From positions 6,142,501 through 6,206,500 of the forward strand of contig NZ_AP023243.1 in the NCBI RefSeq assembly GCF_016756495.1: a stretch of 64,000 nucleotides of DNA, written 5' to 3'. The position numbers were made by a program, and so were the translations under genes. The notes under the pieces are model-generated. The model was not told where the DNA came from. It saw only the letters and a list, made by a program, of their open reading frames with translations, and made no database searches. The DNA comes from Mesorhizobium sp. 113-3-3. Lineage in GTDB: Bacteria; Pseudomonadota; Alphaproteobacteria; Rhizobiales; Rhizobiaceae. The first letter of the stretch is position 1; every line of letters starts with the position of its first letter. Positions 27,967 through 36,260 of the stretch are shown piece after piece.

Positions 27967-27980
27967 TTGCGCTAGCGCAA
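27967..27980 (+). promoter_or_regulatory. NnrR-type box TTGCG-CTAG-CGCAA
   Basis: Perfect 5-4-5 palindrome centred 84.5 bp before the DUF6455 start codon, the spacing expected for a class II CRP/FNR activator site at -41.5 plus a short leader. The same half-sites recur before pseudoazurin (31016) and nirK (31737), making NnrR, encoded at 28815-29519, the likely binder. Confidence 0.75.
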
Positions 27981-28057
27981 AGTTGCGCCGGGTCGTGGGC
28001 GCTATTTTGTAGGCCGAAGTCTTTCCAGGAAGGCAAGCAGGCAGAAAGGGAACGCGC

Positions 28058-28474
28058 ATGCCATACAATCTCAAGGATGAACCTGCCGAAGCCTGGCGGT
28101 TCGCCATTTCCTTTCTTGTGGACCGAGAGCGGAGCAAAGCTGCCAAAAGAGAATTTTGGGCGCAGGGTCCGCACAAATGCGCGGGAATCTTGCACGACCT
28201 GGGTTTAACGCGAGCCGAGTTCGACGACGCCATGCGGCTCCCTTATGCCTCGGAAGACCTGCTTACGCCGGCCATGCGTTCGGTCGGCATTGATCCAGAC
28301 AGCTTTCAAACCTTGGAGGCTACACGCGGCGGCATGTCGCGCACCTGCATGACCTGCCCACATCGTCGCGAGTGCCGTGGTCTGCTGGCCGTGTTCGATT
28401 TTGAAAACCACTATCAGGAATTCTGCCCCAACAGCCGGGGTTTCGCAAAGCTTCTGGAAGGAGGACGCACCTGA
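28058..28474 (+). CDS. DUF6455-family protein (copy 1)
   Basis: 138 residues. The C-terminal half carries four Cys with spacing C-x2-C-x5-C-x16-C (CMTC, REC, EFCPNS), and the middle has ILHDLGLTRAEFDDAM. Exactly the same Cys spacing appears in the second DUF6455 protein at 53234-53503, so a metal or Fe-S site is likely. The start has AAAGGGAACGCGC upstream and an NnrR-type box at the right distance. Proteins of this family are found beside denitrification and micro-oxic genes; their function is not established. Confidence 0.75.
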   Translation: MPYNLKDEPAEAWRFAISFLVDRERSKAAKREFWAQGPHKCAGILHDLGLTRAEFDDAMRLPYASEDLLTPAMRSVGIDPDSFQTLEATRGGMSRTCMTCPHRRECRGLLAVFDFENHYQEFCPNSRGFAKLLEGGRT

Positions 28475-28608
28475 TTTAGATGCGCGGTTGTTGGTGAAGG
28501 GCCTATGCCAGGCAGCAGCCGCAGTTCTTGCTTTCTCTTTGCCCCATCGCAACGAGCACTCCAGAAATTCAGGCAGAATATCCGCGACCAATGCGCGGAT
28601 TAGCAGCC

Positions 28609-28818
28609 ATGAAACGCAGATTCAGCGATGAGATGACGATGGACGAAATCATGCGGATGTCGCCCGCCGTCATCCGGATCCTGCTTCAAAACGGCATACT
28701 TTGCGTCGGCTGTCCGATTGCATCGTTTCACACGATTTCGGATGCGGCGCGCGAGCATGAGCTCGACGAAGAAAAACTGGGCTGCGAGCTGAGGACTGCG
28801 GTTGACGGTTCCGACTAG
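28609..28818 (+). CDS. DUF1858-family small protein
   Basis: About 69 residues: MTMDEIMRMSPAVIRILLQNG, then CVGCPIAS, the Cys-x2-Cys hallmark of DUF1858, then FHTISDAAREH. Related domains accompany hybrid-cluster and ScdA/YtfE-type nitrosative-stress proteins. The start is uncertain: ATG 28609 gives the usual domain border, ATG 28591 is possible, and no strong ribosome site is visible. It follows DUF6455 and overlaps the convergent nnrR stop by 4 bp. Confidence 0.72.
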   Translation: MKRRFSDEMTMDEIMRMSPAVIRILLQNGILCVGCPIASFHTISDAAREHELDEEKLGCELRTAVDGSD

Positions 28819-29519
28819 CCTTTCTGCGTCCTGCCTTCGGCGATCAGCAGGAGCTGATGCGGCGCGACCACGGTCACCTTCTGGCGTCCGCTTTTGACCA
28901 GCTGCTGGTCTTCCCAGGCTGATAGCAATCGGCTCACCGTGAACAGCGTCGTTCCGGTCATCTCGGCTATGTTCTGGCGGGTAATCGGGAAGTCGATCAG
29001 GATGCCTTCTTCCGTCTTCTTGCCCGCCTGCTTGACGAGTTTGAGCAGGGCATGGGCGACGCGCTGCTCCACCTGTTCCGTGGCCATCTCGATGACGCGT
29101 GTGTGTGCGTCCTGCAGCCTGCTGCCGACGGTCTTATAGGTATTGGTCCCAAAACGAGGATAATCGGCGGCAAAAGTCGGCCACAGGACGCTCGGCCAGG
29201 CAAGAACCACACAATCGACGGCAGCAATGGCATTTGCCGGATAGGTGGCTCGGCCCAGTGCGTGAGCGATCCCCATCAACTCGCCCGGACTGATGTAGCG
29301 TACCGTCACCTCCTGACCTTCCGGGGTCGATTTGACGACGCGCACATGGCCATCGAGTAACAGGAAAAACGAGTGCGCTTCCTGCTCCTGCTCAAACACA
29401 GGCTGGTCCTTGGCGATCCGCAGCGACCTGGCCTGGCCGACAATGCTCTCGAGATCCGCCGCGCGCAGCCCTTCAAAAACCGGAAGCCCGGCAATAAGCG
29501 ATGGATCGAGGCTACCCAC
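28815..29519 (-). CDS. nnrR: CRP/FNR-family nitric-oxide-type regulator
   Basis: 234 residues: cyclic-nucleotide-like beta-barrel (FFLLLDGHVRV, ISPGELMG) and a C-terminal HTH with the recognition segment GTTLFTVSRLLSAWE. There is no FNR-type Cys cluster near the N-terminus (one lone Cys in the barrel), which excludes an oxygen-sensing Fe-S FNR and fits NnrR/DNR, which respond to nitrogen oxides. It lies between DUF1858 and NnrS in the nitrite-reduction island and is the natural reader of the TTGCG-N4-CGCAA boxes there. Confidence 0.82.
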   Translation of the reverse strand: MGSLDPSLIAGLPVFEGLRAADLESIVGQARSLRIAKDQPVFEQEQEAHSFFLLLDGHVRVVKSTPEGQEVTVRYISPGELMGIAHALGRATYPANAIAAVDCVVLAWPSVLWPTFAADYPRFGTNTYKTVGSRLQDAHTRVIEMATEQVEQRVAHALLKLVKQAGKKTEEGILIDFPITRQNIAEMTGTTLFTVSRLLSAWEDQQLVKSGRQKVTVVAPHQLLLIAEGRTQKG

Positions 29520-29641
29520 GTGCGCCTGCTTTGAAATCGAAAGGCATTCAATAGATCCATCGCTAACCGATCACCGACTGTGTCATGGGCGGCCGACGAG
29601 CAGCAAGAGGCATCCGCGTTTCCGGAAATTCTCATCCGTGT

Positions 29642-29655
29642 TTGCGCAACGGCAA
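29642..29655 (+). promoter_or_regulatory. NnrR-type box TTGCG-CAAC-GGCAA
   Basis: One mismatch from the perfect TTGCG-N4-CGCAA palindrome. It sits in the 230-bp gap between divergent nnrR and nnrS, centred 101.5 bp before the nnrS start. It may also affect nnrR. Confidence 0.55.
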
Positions 29656-29749
29656 ATTGAGCTTGCTCCATTCAGGATAGAACCCCTGGATTGGCCGCCG
29701 CCGATCCATCCTTTCTCATCGGCCGGCCGTCGTTGTCTTAGGAGATGTC

Positions 29750-30952
29750 ATGGCAATTCCACGCACGCGTCCGGGCGCCTACCCGGCCATTCTCTCCTAC
29801 GGCTTCCGGCCATTCTTCTTGCTCGGCTCGCTCTTTGGCGGCGGGGCGATCCTCTTCTGGCTGCCATTGTATTACGGCAAGCTCGAGACCTTCAGCGCCT
29901 TCTCGCCAGTGGACTGGCATGTGCATGAGTTGCTGTTCGGCTATCTGGCAGCGGTCGTGACCGGCTTCCTGCTGACTGCAATACCGAACTGGACCGGTAG
30001 GCTGCCTTTGCAGGGGCTGCCGCTGCTTGCCCTGGTGGTGCTCTGGGGTACCGGGAGGCTGGTCGTCTTCTGTTCAGTGCAGACGGGCTGGGTGCTCGCC
30101 GCCGTCATCGACTGCGCCTTCCTTCTAGCGGTTGTTACCGCCGCCGCGGTGGAAATCGTGGCGGGCAGGAACTGGAGAAACCTCAAGGTCCTGCTCCCGG
30201 TGACGGTGCTTCTTGCGGCAAACATGATGTTTCATGCCGAGGCGCATTATCAAGGCGTGACGGACACCAGCCGCCGGCTCGCCCTTGGCGCCGCAATCGT
30301 GCTGGTCATGATCATAGGCGGCCGGATCATCCCCTCCTTCACCCGCAATTGGCTGGCGCGTGAGCGGCCGGGGCGGCTGCCGGTGCCGTTCGGCCGGTTC
30401 GATGCGGCGACAATTCTTCTTTCGGCTTGCGGCCTCCTTGGCTGGACGTTCTTTGCCGACCAGGCAGTCACCGGGTCGATCCTGATCGTGGCGGCGATCC
30501 TCAATGCCATTCGGCTTGCCCGCTGGGCTGGAGACCGCACACTGCGCGATCCGCTGGTGCTGATCCTTCATGCATCCTTCGCCTTCGTCCCGGTCGGGCT
30601 CTTCCTGGCTGGCCTCGCCGCTTTCCTTCCAGAGGAAGTGTCCGTGGCTGCGGGCATTCATGCGTTCGGCGTCGGAGCTTTGGCCTCCATGACGCTTGCG
30701 GTGATGTCGCGTGCAACACTCGGCCATACTGGCCGTGAATTGCGGGCGACAATCGGTACATGCGCGGTCTTCGCCGCGATTCTGGTAGCGGCAATGCTGC
30801 GAATACTGGCGGCGTTCGTGCCGTCTCCCGGGACGCTTCTGCACGTGGCGGCGGCGCTTTGGACAATCGCCTTCATCGGCTACGCGGTGCTGTTCGGTCC
30901 AATGCTTGTCAGGCCGCGTCTGCAGGCGCGTCGCCCTACGAACGCGGCCTGA
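29750..30952 (+). CDS. nnrS: NnrS family membrane protein
   Basis: 400-residue heme- and copper-containing membrane protein family with about twelve TM segments. Seen: GFRPFFLLGS near the N-terminus, DWHVHELLFGY with conserved His, FHAEAHYQG, and AFGVGALASMTLAVMSRATLGHTG near residue ~310. NnrS relieves nitrosative stress during NO production in denitrifiers. Divergent from nnrR and preceded by a near-perfect NnrR-type box. Confidence 0.92.
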   Translation: MAIPRTRPGAYPAILSYGFRPFFLLGSLFGGGAILFWLPLYYGKLETFSAFSPVDWHVHELLFGYLAAVVTGFLLTAIPNWTGRLPLQGLPLLALVVLWGTGRLVVFCSVQTGWVLAAVIDCAFLLAVVTAAAVEIVAGRNWRNLKVLLPVTVLLAANMMFHAEAHYQGVTDTSRRLALGAAIVLVMIIGGRIIPSFTRNWLARERPGRLPVPFGRFDAATILLSACGLLGWTFFADQAVTGSILIVAAILNAIRLARWAGDRTLRDPLVLILHASFAFVPVGLFLAGLAAFLPEEVSVAAGIHAFGVGALASMTLAVMSRATLGHTGRELRATIGTCAVFAAILVAAMLRILAAFVPSPGTLLHVAAALWTIAFIGYAVLFGPMLVRPRLQARRPTNAA

Positions 30953-31015
30953 GAAAGCTGCCGAGACTGCGACCGGCGACATGCTGCGAGGCAGCTTGAA
31001 CATTCGCTGATCAAT

Positions 31016-31029
31016 TTGCGCCAGCGCAA
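31016..31029 (+). promoter_or_regulatory. NnrR-type box TTGCG-CCAG-CGCAA
   Basis: Perfect arms, centred 81.5 bp before the pseudoazurin start codon. Confidence 0.75.
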
Positions 31030-31103
31030 ATCGCACAATCGCGACGCAGCTTATAAGGGATGCAACGGTCGAAGCCGTGAACAACTCAAGAAAGGATTTC
31101 CCG

Positions 31104-31550
31104 ATGAAACTGCCTCTGATCGCCGCGGCCGTCGCGCTGCTCTCCCTTGCCGGCGCGGCAAATGCCGAAGAACACGTCGTTCAGATGCTGAACAAGGGAG
31201 AGAAGGGCGCGATGGTCTTCCAGCCCGCCTTTATCCGCGCAGCACCCGGCGACACGGTCAAGTTCGTTCCGACCGACAAGTCCCATGACGCCGAGACCAT
31301 CAAGGACATGATCCCGGATGGCGCCGAGCCTTTCAAGGGAAAGCCGAGCGAAGAGATCACCGTCACCCTCACCAAGGAGGGCTTCTACGGCGTCAAGTGC
31401 GCTCCCCATTATGGCATGGGCATGGTGGCGCTGATCCTGGTCGGCAAGCCTGTCAATCTGGAGGCGGCGCAAGCCGTCAAGCAGATCGGCAAGGCCAAGC
31501 CGGTGTTCGCCGAACTGTTCGCTGAGGCCAGCAAGGCCGCTGCCAACTAG
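31104..31550 (+). CDS. Pseudoazurin
   Basis: 148-residue periplasmic blue copper protein. The signal peptide ends at ANA (residues 1-21). Type 1 copper ligands are His61 (KSHDAE), Cys99, His102 and Met107 ([10 protein letters not shown]). It donates electrons to copper nitrite reductase NirK, whose gene lies 264 bp downstream. The start at 31104 has AAAGGA upstream and begins the signal peptide. An NnrR-type box lies at the expected distance. Confidence 0.93.
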   Translation: MKLPLIAAAVALLSLAGAANAEEHVVQMLNKGEKGAMVFQPAFIRAAPGDTVKFVPTDKSHDAETIKDMIPDGAEPFKGKPSEEITVTLTKEGFYGVKCAPHYGMGMVALILVGKPVNLEAAQAVKQIGKAKPVFAELFAEASKAAAN

Positions 31551-31603
31551 ACGACGACCGTTTCATAGATACCCCCTCCGTCTTGGCGAAGTCCGGAGAG
31601 GGA

Positions 31604-31640
31604 AGGCCGGGCGGACCAGGGGAGAGGTCCAGTCCGGCCT
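31604..31640 (+). terminator. Intrinsic terminator after pseudoazurin
   Basis: AGGCCGG..GGACC pairs with GGTCC..CCGGCCT around a short loop and is followed by GTTTCGTTTT. It separates the pseudoazurin and nirK units, each of which has its own box. Confidence 0.7.
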
Positions 31641-31736
31641 GTTTCGTTTTGGGCTTGAACAAGCGGCCGAAGACATCGCCACGGCATAAAATGAAGTATT
31701 CGAAAAATCGAAGGACGCTCACTCATCTCGTTTGAT

Positions 31737-31750
31737 TTGCGTTAGCGCAA
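31737..31750 (+). promoter_or_regulatory. NnrR-type box TTGCG-TTAG-CGCAA
   Basis: Perfect arms, centred 70.5 bp before the nirK start codon. Confidence 0.78.
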
Positions 31751-31813
31751 AGAAATATGCGCCGTAGAGAGTAATCTGGAGGCATCAACGGGTTTGGAAC
31801 CAAGGAGAAGACG

Positions 31814-32920
31814 ATGCTTACCAGACGTGAAGCTTTGTTGGGATCTGTTCTCACGGCAGCAGCTGTTGCCACCATAGGCGCAATGCCGACAGCGGCGAGC
31901 GCGAAGGACGTCGCCGGACTTCCGCGCGAGAAGGTCACCTTGGTGGCGCCGCCTTTCGTGCATGCCCATGACCAGGTTGCCAAAGGCGGCCCGAAGGTCG
32001 TCGAGTTCACCATGAAGATCGAGGAGAAGCCTGTCGTCATCGACGCCGACGGCACCCAGCTCAACGCAATGACCTACAACGGCTCAATCCCGGGCCCGCT
32101 GATGGTCGTCCATGAAGGCGACTACCTCGAGCTGACGCTGATCAATCCCGATACCAATACGCTTGCGCACAACATCGACTTCCACGCCGCAACCGGCGCG
32201 CTCGGCGGCGGCGCGTTGACGCTGATCAATCCCGGCGAGCAGGTAACATTGCGGTTCAAGGCTACCCGGGCCGGCACGTTCGTTTATCATTGCGCGCCCG
32301 GCGGCGCGATGATCCCCTGGCACGTCGTGTCCGGCATGAGCGGCACCGTCATGGTCCTGCCCCGCGATGGCCTGAAGGACGACAAGGGCAGACCCGTTCG
32401 CTACGACCGCATCTACTATGTCGGCGAAAACGACTTCTACATCCCGCGCGACGACCAGGGCAAATTCAAGAAGTACGACTCGGCCGGCGACAATTACGAC
32501 GACACGGTCAAGGTGATGCGCGGCTTGATTCCCACCCATGTCGTCTTCAACGGCAAGGCAGGATCGCTCACCGGCGAGCACGCGATGAAGGCGAAGGTCG
32601 GAGAGACGGTCCTTATCATTCATTCCCAGGCCAATCGTGATACCCGCCCTCACCTCATCGGCGGCCACGGCGACTTCGTATGGGAACAGGGAAAATTCGC
32701 CAATCCGCCGGCAAGGGATCTCGAAACCTGGTTCATTCGCGGCGGATCGGCGGGCGCGGCGCTCTATACGTTCCTGCAGCCGGGCGTCTACGCCTATGTG
32801 AACCACAATCTGATCGAAGCGGTCGAACTGGGCGCCACCGCGCACTTCACGGTGGATGGCGGCAGCTGGAACGACGACCTGATGATGCAGGTCGAGGCGC
32901 CCAAGGCGATCGCCTCCTGA
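31814..32920 (+). CDS. nirK: Copper-containing nitrite reductase (NO-forming)
   Basis: 368 residues with a Tat-like signal (TRREALLGS, cleavage after ASA). Two cupredoxin domains. Type 1 copper ligands: His119, Cys160, His170, Met175. Type 2 ligands: His124, His159 and the His of YVNHNL near the C-terminus. Asp122 matches the catalytic Asp. Reduces nitrite to NO in the periplasm using electrons from pseudoazurin. It is followed by nirV and preceded by a perfect NnrR-type box. Confidence 0.96.
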   Translation: MLTRREALLGSVLTAAAVATIGAMPTAASAKDVAGLPREKVTLVAPPFVHAHDQVAKGGPKVVEFTMKIEEKPVVIDADGTQLNAMTYNGSIPGPLMVVHEGDYLELTLINPDTNTLAHNIDFHAATGALGGGALTLINPGEQVTLRFKATRAGTFVYHCAPGGAMIPWHVVSGMSGTVMVLPRDGLKDDKGRPVRYDRIYYVGENDFYIPRDDQGKFKKYDSAGDNYDDTVKVMRGLIPTHVVFNGKAGSLTGEHAMKAKVGETVLIIHSQANRDTRPHLIGGHGDFVWEQGKFANPPARDLETWFIRGGSAGAALYTFLQPGVYAYVNHNLIEAVELGATAHFTVDGGSWNDDLMMQVEAPKAIAS

Positions 32921-32984
32921 GCGAACGGATGGTCGTGCAACCCTGCAGCTCGGCGGGGTTGCACCGGAAATCGGGTGCCGTGCC

Positions 32985-33848
32985 ATGTCCTTCGATCCCG
33001 TATTCACTTTCGGCGTCATTGCGGCTGCCGCGTTGATCGGCCTGGGTATCGCCAATGAGGCCAACGACAGCCGCGACTTGACGCCTCCATCACCAGTGAC
33101 GGCAATCCTGGAGCCCGGCACATTCGATCACTCCAGACCAGGCGAATTCCTCAAGGCCAATCACCCGGTCAAGGCGCCCGTCGTGCACGAAACAATCGCT
33201 GCGCCGCTCGAGATCATGAAATACCAGGTGAGTGTCTGGGAATACGCGCGCTGCGTTGCGGACGGCGCCTGCAAAGCGGCGGATCTGCGGAAGGTGGGCG
33301 ACGCCCCAGTGACAGGTGTAAGCCACATCGACGCGGAAGCTTACGCAAGCTGGCTTTCAGAGCGCACCGGGGAAACGTGGCGCCTGCCGACCGATGTCGA
33401 GTGGGCTTATGCCGCCGCCGAACGTTTTCGCGGTGACATAGAGGCAAATGCAAATGACCCGAACAACCCGGCGCAGCGCTGGCTCGACCAATATCGTGCT
33501 GAATCGTCACTTGAGCGCGCACCAGATCCCGAGCCAAGGGCGCAAGGGGCCTTCGGATTCAACTCGAAGGGACTGGCCGACATTGCGGGCAATGTCTGGG
33601 AATGGACCTCGACATGTTACGTCCACACGACAATCGTCGGCGATGACGCGGAAACGGGAAGCTCGATCGACAATTGCGGCGTGCATGCCGTCGAGGGTTT
33701 CCACCGTACCTACATGTCGAACTTCATCCGGGACGGCAAGAGCGGCGGCTGCGCCGTCGGCACCCCACCTGACAATCTCGGCTTTCGCCTTATCCGCGAG
33801 CGGTCAAGCATGATGCAAAGCGCGTTGTGGCGCATTGGGTTGTCTTGA
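32985..33848 (+). CDS. nirV: NirV (formylglycine-generating-enzyme/SUMF1-like protein)
   Basis: 287 residues. An N-terminal hydrophobic segment precedes an FGE-sulfatase/SUMF1 fold: KYQVSVWEYARC, PVTGVSHIDAEAYASWLS, RLPTDVEWAYAA, DIAGNVWEWTSTC, and NLGFRLI at the end. NirV follows nirK in many denitrifiers; its precise role is unsettled. Here it starts 64 bp after nirK and is probably co-transcribed. Confidence 0.9.
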   Translation: MSFDPVFTFGVIAAAALIGLGIANEANDSRDLTPPSPVTAILEPGTFDHSRPGEFLKANHPVKAPVVHETIAAPLEIMKYQVSVWEYARCVADGACKAADLRKVGDAPVTGVSHIDAEAYASWLSERTGETWRLPTDVEWAYAAAERFRGDIEANANDPNNPAQRWLDQYRAESSLERAPDPEPRAQGAFGFNSKGLADIAGNVWEWTSTCYVHTTIVGDDAETGSSIDNCGVHAVEGFHRTYMSNFIRDGKSGGCAVGTPPDNLGFRLIRERSSMMQSALWRIGLS

Positions 33849-34068
33849 CAGCGGCGCGATATCGCCGGCGCTCCGAACAGGGCACAAGCTGCTTCTCAAA
33901 CAGGTCGAACGGATAACAGGATCGCTAGGTCTAGGGCTTAGGTCCTGGAACTCGCGGGCCAATAGTCCAACACTGTCGCGAAAGGGGTCCTGCATTCGCT
34001 TTCCCAGGGCTTTGCCGGGAAGATATCCGGCTTGCCTGCGTTACGCCAATGTGTCGAGAAGGAGGACC

Positions 34069-34560
34069 ATGATGCAGAAATCAACCTTGAACCGCGTTTG
34101 CCTGCTTGCCCTGAGAGCCTCCACTGTACTGGCCTTGGTCGCCGCGCCCTATCACCTTAGCTTTACCAGCGGGGGCAAGGTCGTGCCGGCCGCCGCTCAT
34201 GCCAAAAGCGAAGGCGGCGGCGGCGGGAATGGCGGGGGCGACGGCGGCGGAAATGGGGGCAACTCCGGCTCTGGCGGCGATGGCGATCACGGTGGCAACT
34301 CTGGGCCTGGCGGCAACTCTGGCTCGCGCGGTGGCGACGATGGTGCTGACCATGACGCCGGCGATGATCACGGACGGGAACATGTGAATGCGGCTGGCGA
34401 CAAGGTTGAAATGTCCGATGACAAGACCGAGGTCACCCATGCCGACGGTACCAAGGAAGAGATTGAGAATGGCCGCCTTGAGGTGAAGGACGCTACCGGC
34501 CGCACGATCGTGGAACGACCGGCAACAGCCGAGGATATCGCGCGGCTGCAGGCGCTTTAG
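34069..34560 (+). CDS. Secreted Gly/Asp-rich protein of unknown function
   Basis: 163 residues. The start is AAGGAGGACC followed by ATG at 34069. A signal-like hydrophobic segment (~10-35) is followed by a low-complexity Gly/Asn/Ser/Asp/His region (~48-105) and a C-terminal part (KVEMSDDKTEVTHADG, RTIVERPATAEDIARLQ). Similar proteins occur in rhizobia without assigned function. The Asp/His-rich repeat could bind Ca or other metals. It follows nirV by 220 bp but has no NnrR-type box. Confidence 0.65.
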   Translation: MMQKSTLNRVCLLALRASTVLALVAAPYHLSFTSGGKVVPAAAHAKSEGGGGGNGGGDGGGNGGNSGSGGDGDHGGNSGPGGNSGSRGGDDGADHDAGDDHGREHVNAAGDKVEMSDDKTEVTHADGTKEEIENGRLEVKDATGRTIVERPATAEDIARLQAL

Positions 34561-34580
34561 GGATAGGACCGGAGCCGACA

Positions 34581-34613
34581 TCACCTCCGCCCGCTTCTAA
34601 TCGGCGGAGGTGA
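34581..34613. terminator. Bidirectional hairpin between convergent genes
   Basis: Arms TCACCTCCGCC (34581-34591) and GGCGGAGGTGA (34603-34613) are perfect 11-mers around an 11-nt loop, lying between the Gly-rich gene and the convergent DUF302 gene. Confidence 0.6.
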
Positions 34614-34672
34614 CTTTGAGGGGGCCGGGCCAGCAGGATAATCCGTTTCCGTAAGTCGTTCGCCGCAGAGGT

Positions 34673-35035
34673 TCAGAGGCTCTCGATCGCCCTCGATAGC
34701 GCCACACGAACATCCATTGCGGCAGGATCCGAAGCGGCCACTGAGGGTAGCGGGTCCACCGCGAGCACCTTGACGGCGTTGTCACCGCTTTCCGACAGGA
34801 ACACGTTACACCAGACGGCGGTTGCCACGCCATTCTGCCCCGCGAACATGATGTCGGGGTTGGAGACGCCAAGCACCCTGAAGCCACCGGTTCTGGAACC
34901 GTCCTGAGCCCGCTTCTGGCTCCTCATGCCCACGGAGTGCACGACTGTGAACCCTTGACCGGCCAGTTTGTCACTCACGTAAGGCACAGCCTTGGCAAGT
35001 GTCATGCGGATCATCTTGCTGAGGCCTGCGGACAT
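34673..35035 (-). CDS. DUF302-like protein
   Basis: 120 residues with the DUF302/TT1751-like layout: KLAGQGFTVV, then GFRVLGVSNPDIMFAGQ, then NVFLSESGDNAVKVLAVDPL, ending with SRAIESL. These small cytoplasmic proteins are of unknown function. ATG 35035 is the first start; ATGs at residues 8 and 11 are alternatives. A mixed FNR/NnrR box (35094-35107) is centred 65.5 bp upstream, implying low-oxygen or NO control. Confidence 0.68.
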   Translation of the reverse strand: MSAGLSKMIRMTLAKAVPYVSDKLAGQGFTVVHSVGMRSQKRAQDGSRTGGFRVLGVSNPDIMFAGQNGVATAVWCNVFLSESGDNAVKVLAVDPLPSVAASDPAAMDVRVALSRAIESL

Positions 35036-35093
35036 GAAACGATGCGCTCCGATGCTTGCTCATCGCGTCTCGCATGGAAGCGCCGTTTCAGCA

Positions 35094-35107
35094 TTGATCT
35101 AGCGCAA
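35094..35107 (-). promoter_or_regulatory. Hybrid FNR/NnrR-type box TTGAT-CTAG-CGCAA
   Basis: One arm matches the FNR half-site TTGAT and the other the NnrR half-site CGCAA. Correctly spaced for the DUF302 gene on the minus strand. Confidence 0.55.
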
Positions 35108-35186
35108 TCGTCGATCCACCGTAGTCGACGAAGCTTGCCGGCGATCCGCGCGGTCGGCGAGAACCCGCCTCCCCTCGAGCCAGCGA

Positions 35187-36257
35187 TCAAGCGACGTAGC
35201 GCTTCTCGGCAGGGTCATCCGGATAGGCAGACTTCACCTCGAGGAATTCGTTGGAAGCCGCCAGCAGCGCCTCGACGCATCGCGGGTCGAAATGCGTCCC
35301 GGATTGCGCCTTGATATAGGCAAATGCCCGATCGGTCGGCCATGCCTTCTTGTATGGGCGCTCGGACGTGAGCGCGTCGAAGACGTCGGCCACGGCAGCA
35401 ATGCGTCCGACCAGCGGAATGGCTTCGCCCAGCAAGCCGTTTGGATATCCGGTCCCATCCCAGCGCTCGTGATGCGTCTCGGCGATTTCGGCGGCGAGTT
35501 GGAGAAGCGCGCATGCGGATCCGGCCAGGATGGCCGCTCCGATGCGCGTGTGTTCGTTCATGCGCAATTTTTCGTCACTGCTGAGCTGATCCTGCTTCAG
35601 CAGAATCGCGTCGGGGATCCCGACCTTGCCGACGTCGTGCATCGGCGCGGCAAGCAGGATGTCGCGGCACTGGTCCGCGGAGAATCCAAGCTGGTTGGCC
35701 AGAACGGAACTGTAATGCGCCATCCTGGTCGTGTGCATGGCGGTTTCGCGATCCTTGTAGCCGGCGGCGAGTGTCAGCCGGTTGATGATTTCTTCCTCGC
35801 GATGGCGCAGTTCCTGCGTGGCTTTGTCCACTTCGATCTTCAGCCACTCCGCGCGATGAACAAGGTCCCGTTGCGCCTCGCACAATCTGACGAGGTTCCG
35901 CATGCGCGCCTTGAACTCCACTGGCTCGATAGGCTTGTGGAGAAATTCGGTGGCGCCGGCGTGGATGGCATCGATGCGCGTACCGGCGTCGCCATCGGCC
36001 GTCACCATGACAAAGGGCGTATCAGCAAAGCGTGGCTCGGAGCGGATGCGCTCGATAAGTTCGATGCCGTTGATTTCCGGCATCTGGTAGTCAACGATGG
36101 CGAGATCGAAGGCCAGCGTTGGCAAGTCGCGCAACACGTCAACCGGCGACATGTGGCTGATGGCTACGCAATTCGGGATCTGGCCGACCAGCATCTCCAT
36201 CAGCATCCGGTTCGTCCGGTTGTCCTCGACGATCAATATTCTGGTGGCGTTTTTCAT
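35187..36257 (-). CDS. Response regulator with HD-GYP phosphodiesterase domain
   Basis: 356 residues. Receiver domain 1-125 (Asp56 in LAIVDYQMP; LHKPIEP) is joined by a coiled linker to an HD-GYP domain: MHDVGKVGIPD carries the HD pair and HHERWDGTGYPNGL the GYP motif. Such enzymes degrade cyclic-di-GMP, favouring motility over attachment. It lies 3 bp after the hybrid kinase gene, which likely phosphorylates it through its Hpt domain. Confidence 0.9.
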   Translation of the reverse strand: MKNATRILIVEDNRTNRMLMEMLVGQIPNCVAISHMSPVDVLRDLPTLAFDLAIVDYQMPEINGIELIERIRSEPRFADTPFVMVTADGDAGTRIDAIHAGATEFLHKPIEPVEFKARMRNLVRLCEAQRDLVHRAEWLKIEVDKATQELRHREEEIINRLTLAAGYKDRETAMHTTRMAHYSSVLANQLGFSADQCRDILLAAPMHDVGKVGIPDAILLKQDQLSSDEKLRMNEHTRIGAAILAGSACALLQLAAEIAETHHERWDGTGYPNGLLGEAIPLVGRIAAVADVFDALTSERPYKKAWPTDRAFAYIKAQSGTHFDPRCVEALLAASNEFLEVKSAYPDDPAEKRYVA

Positions 36258-36260
36258 GGC

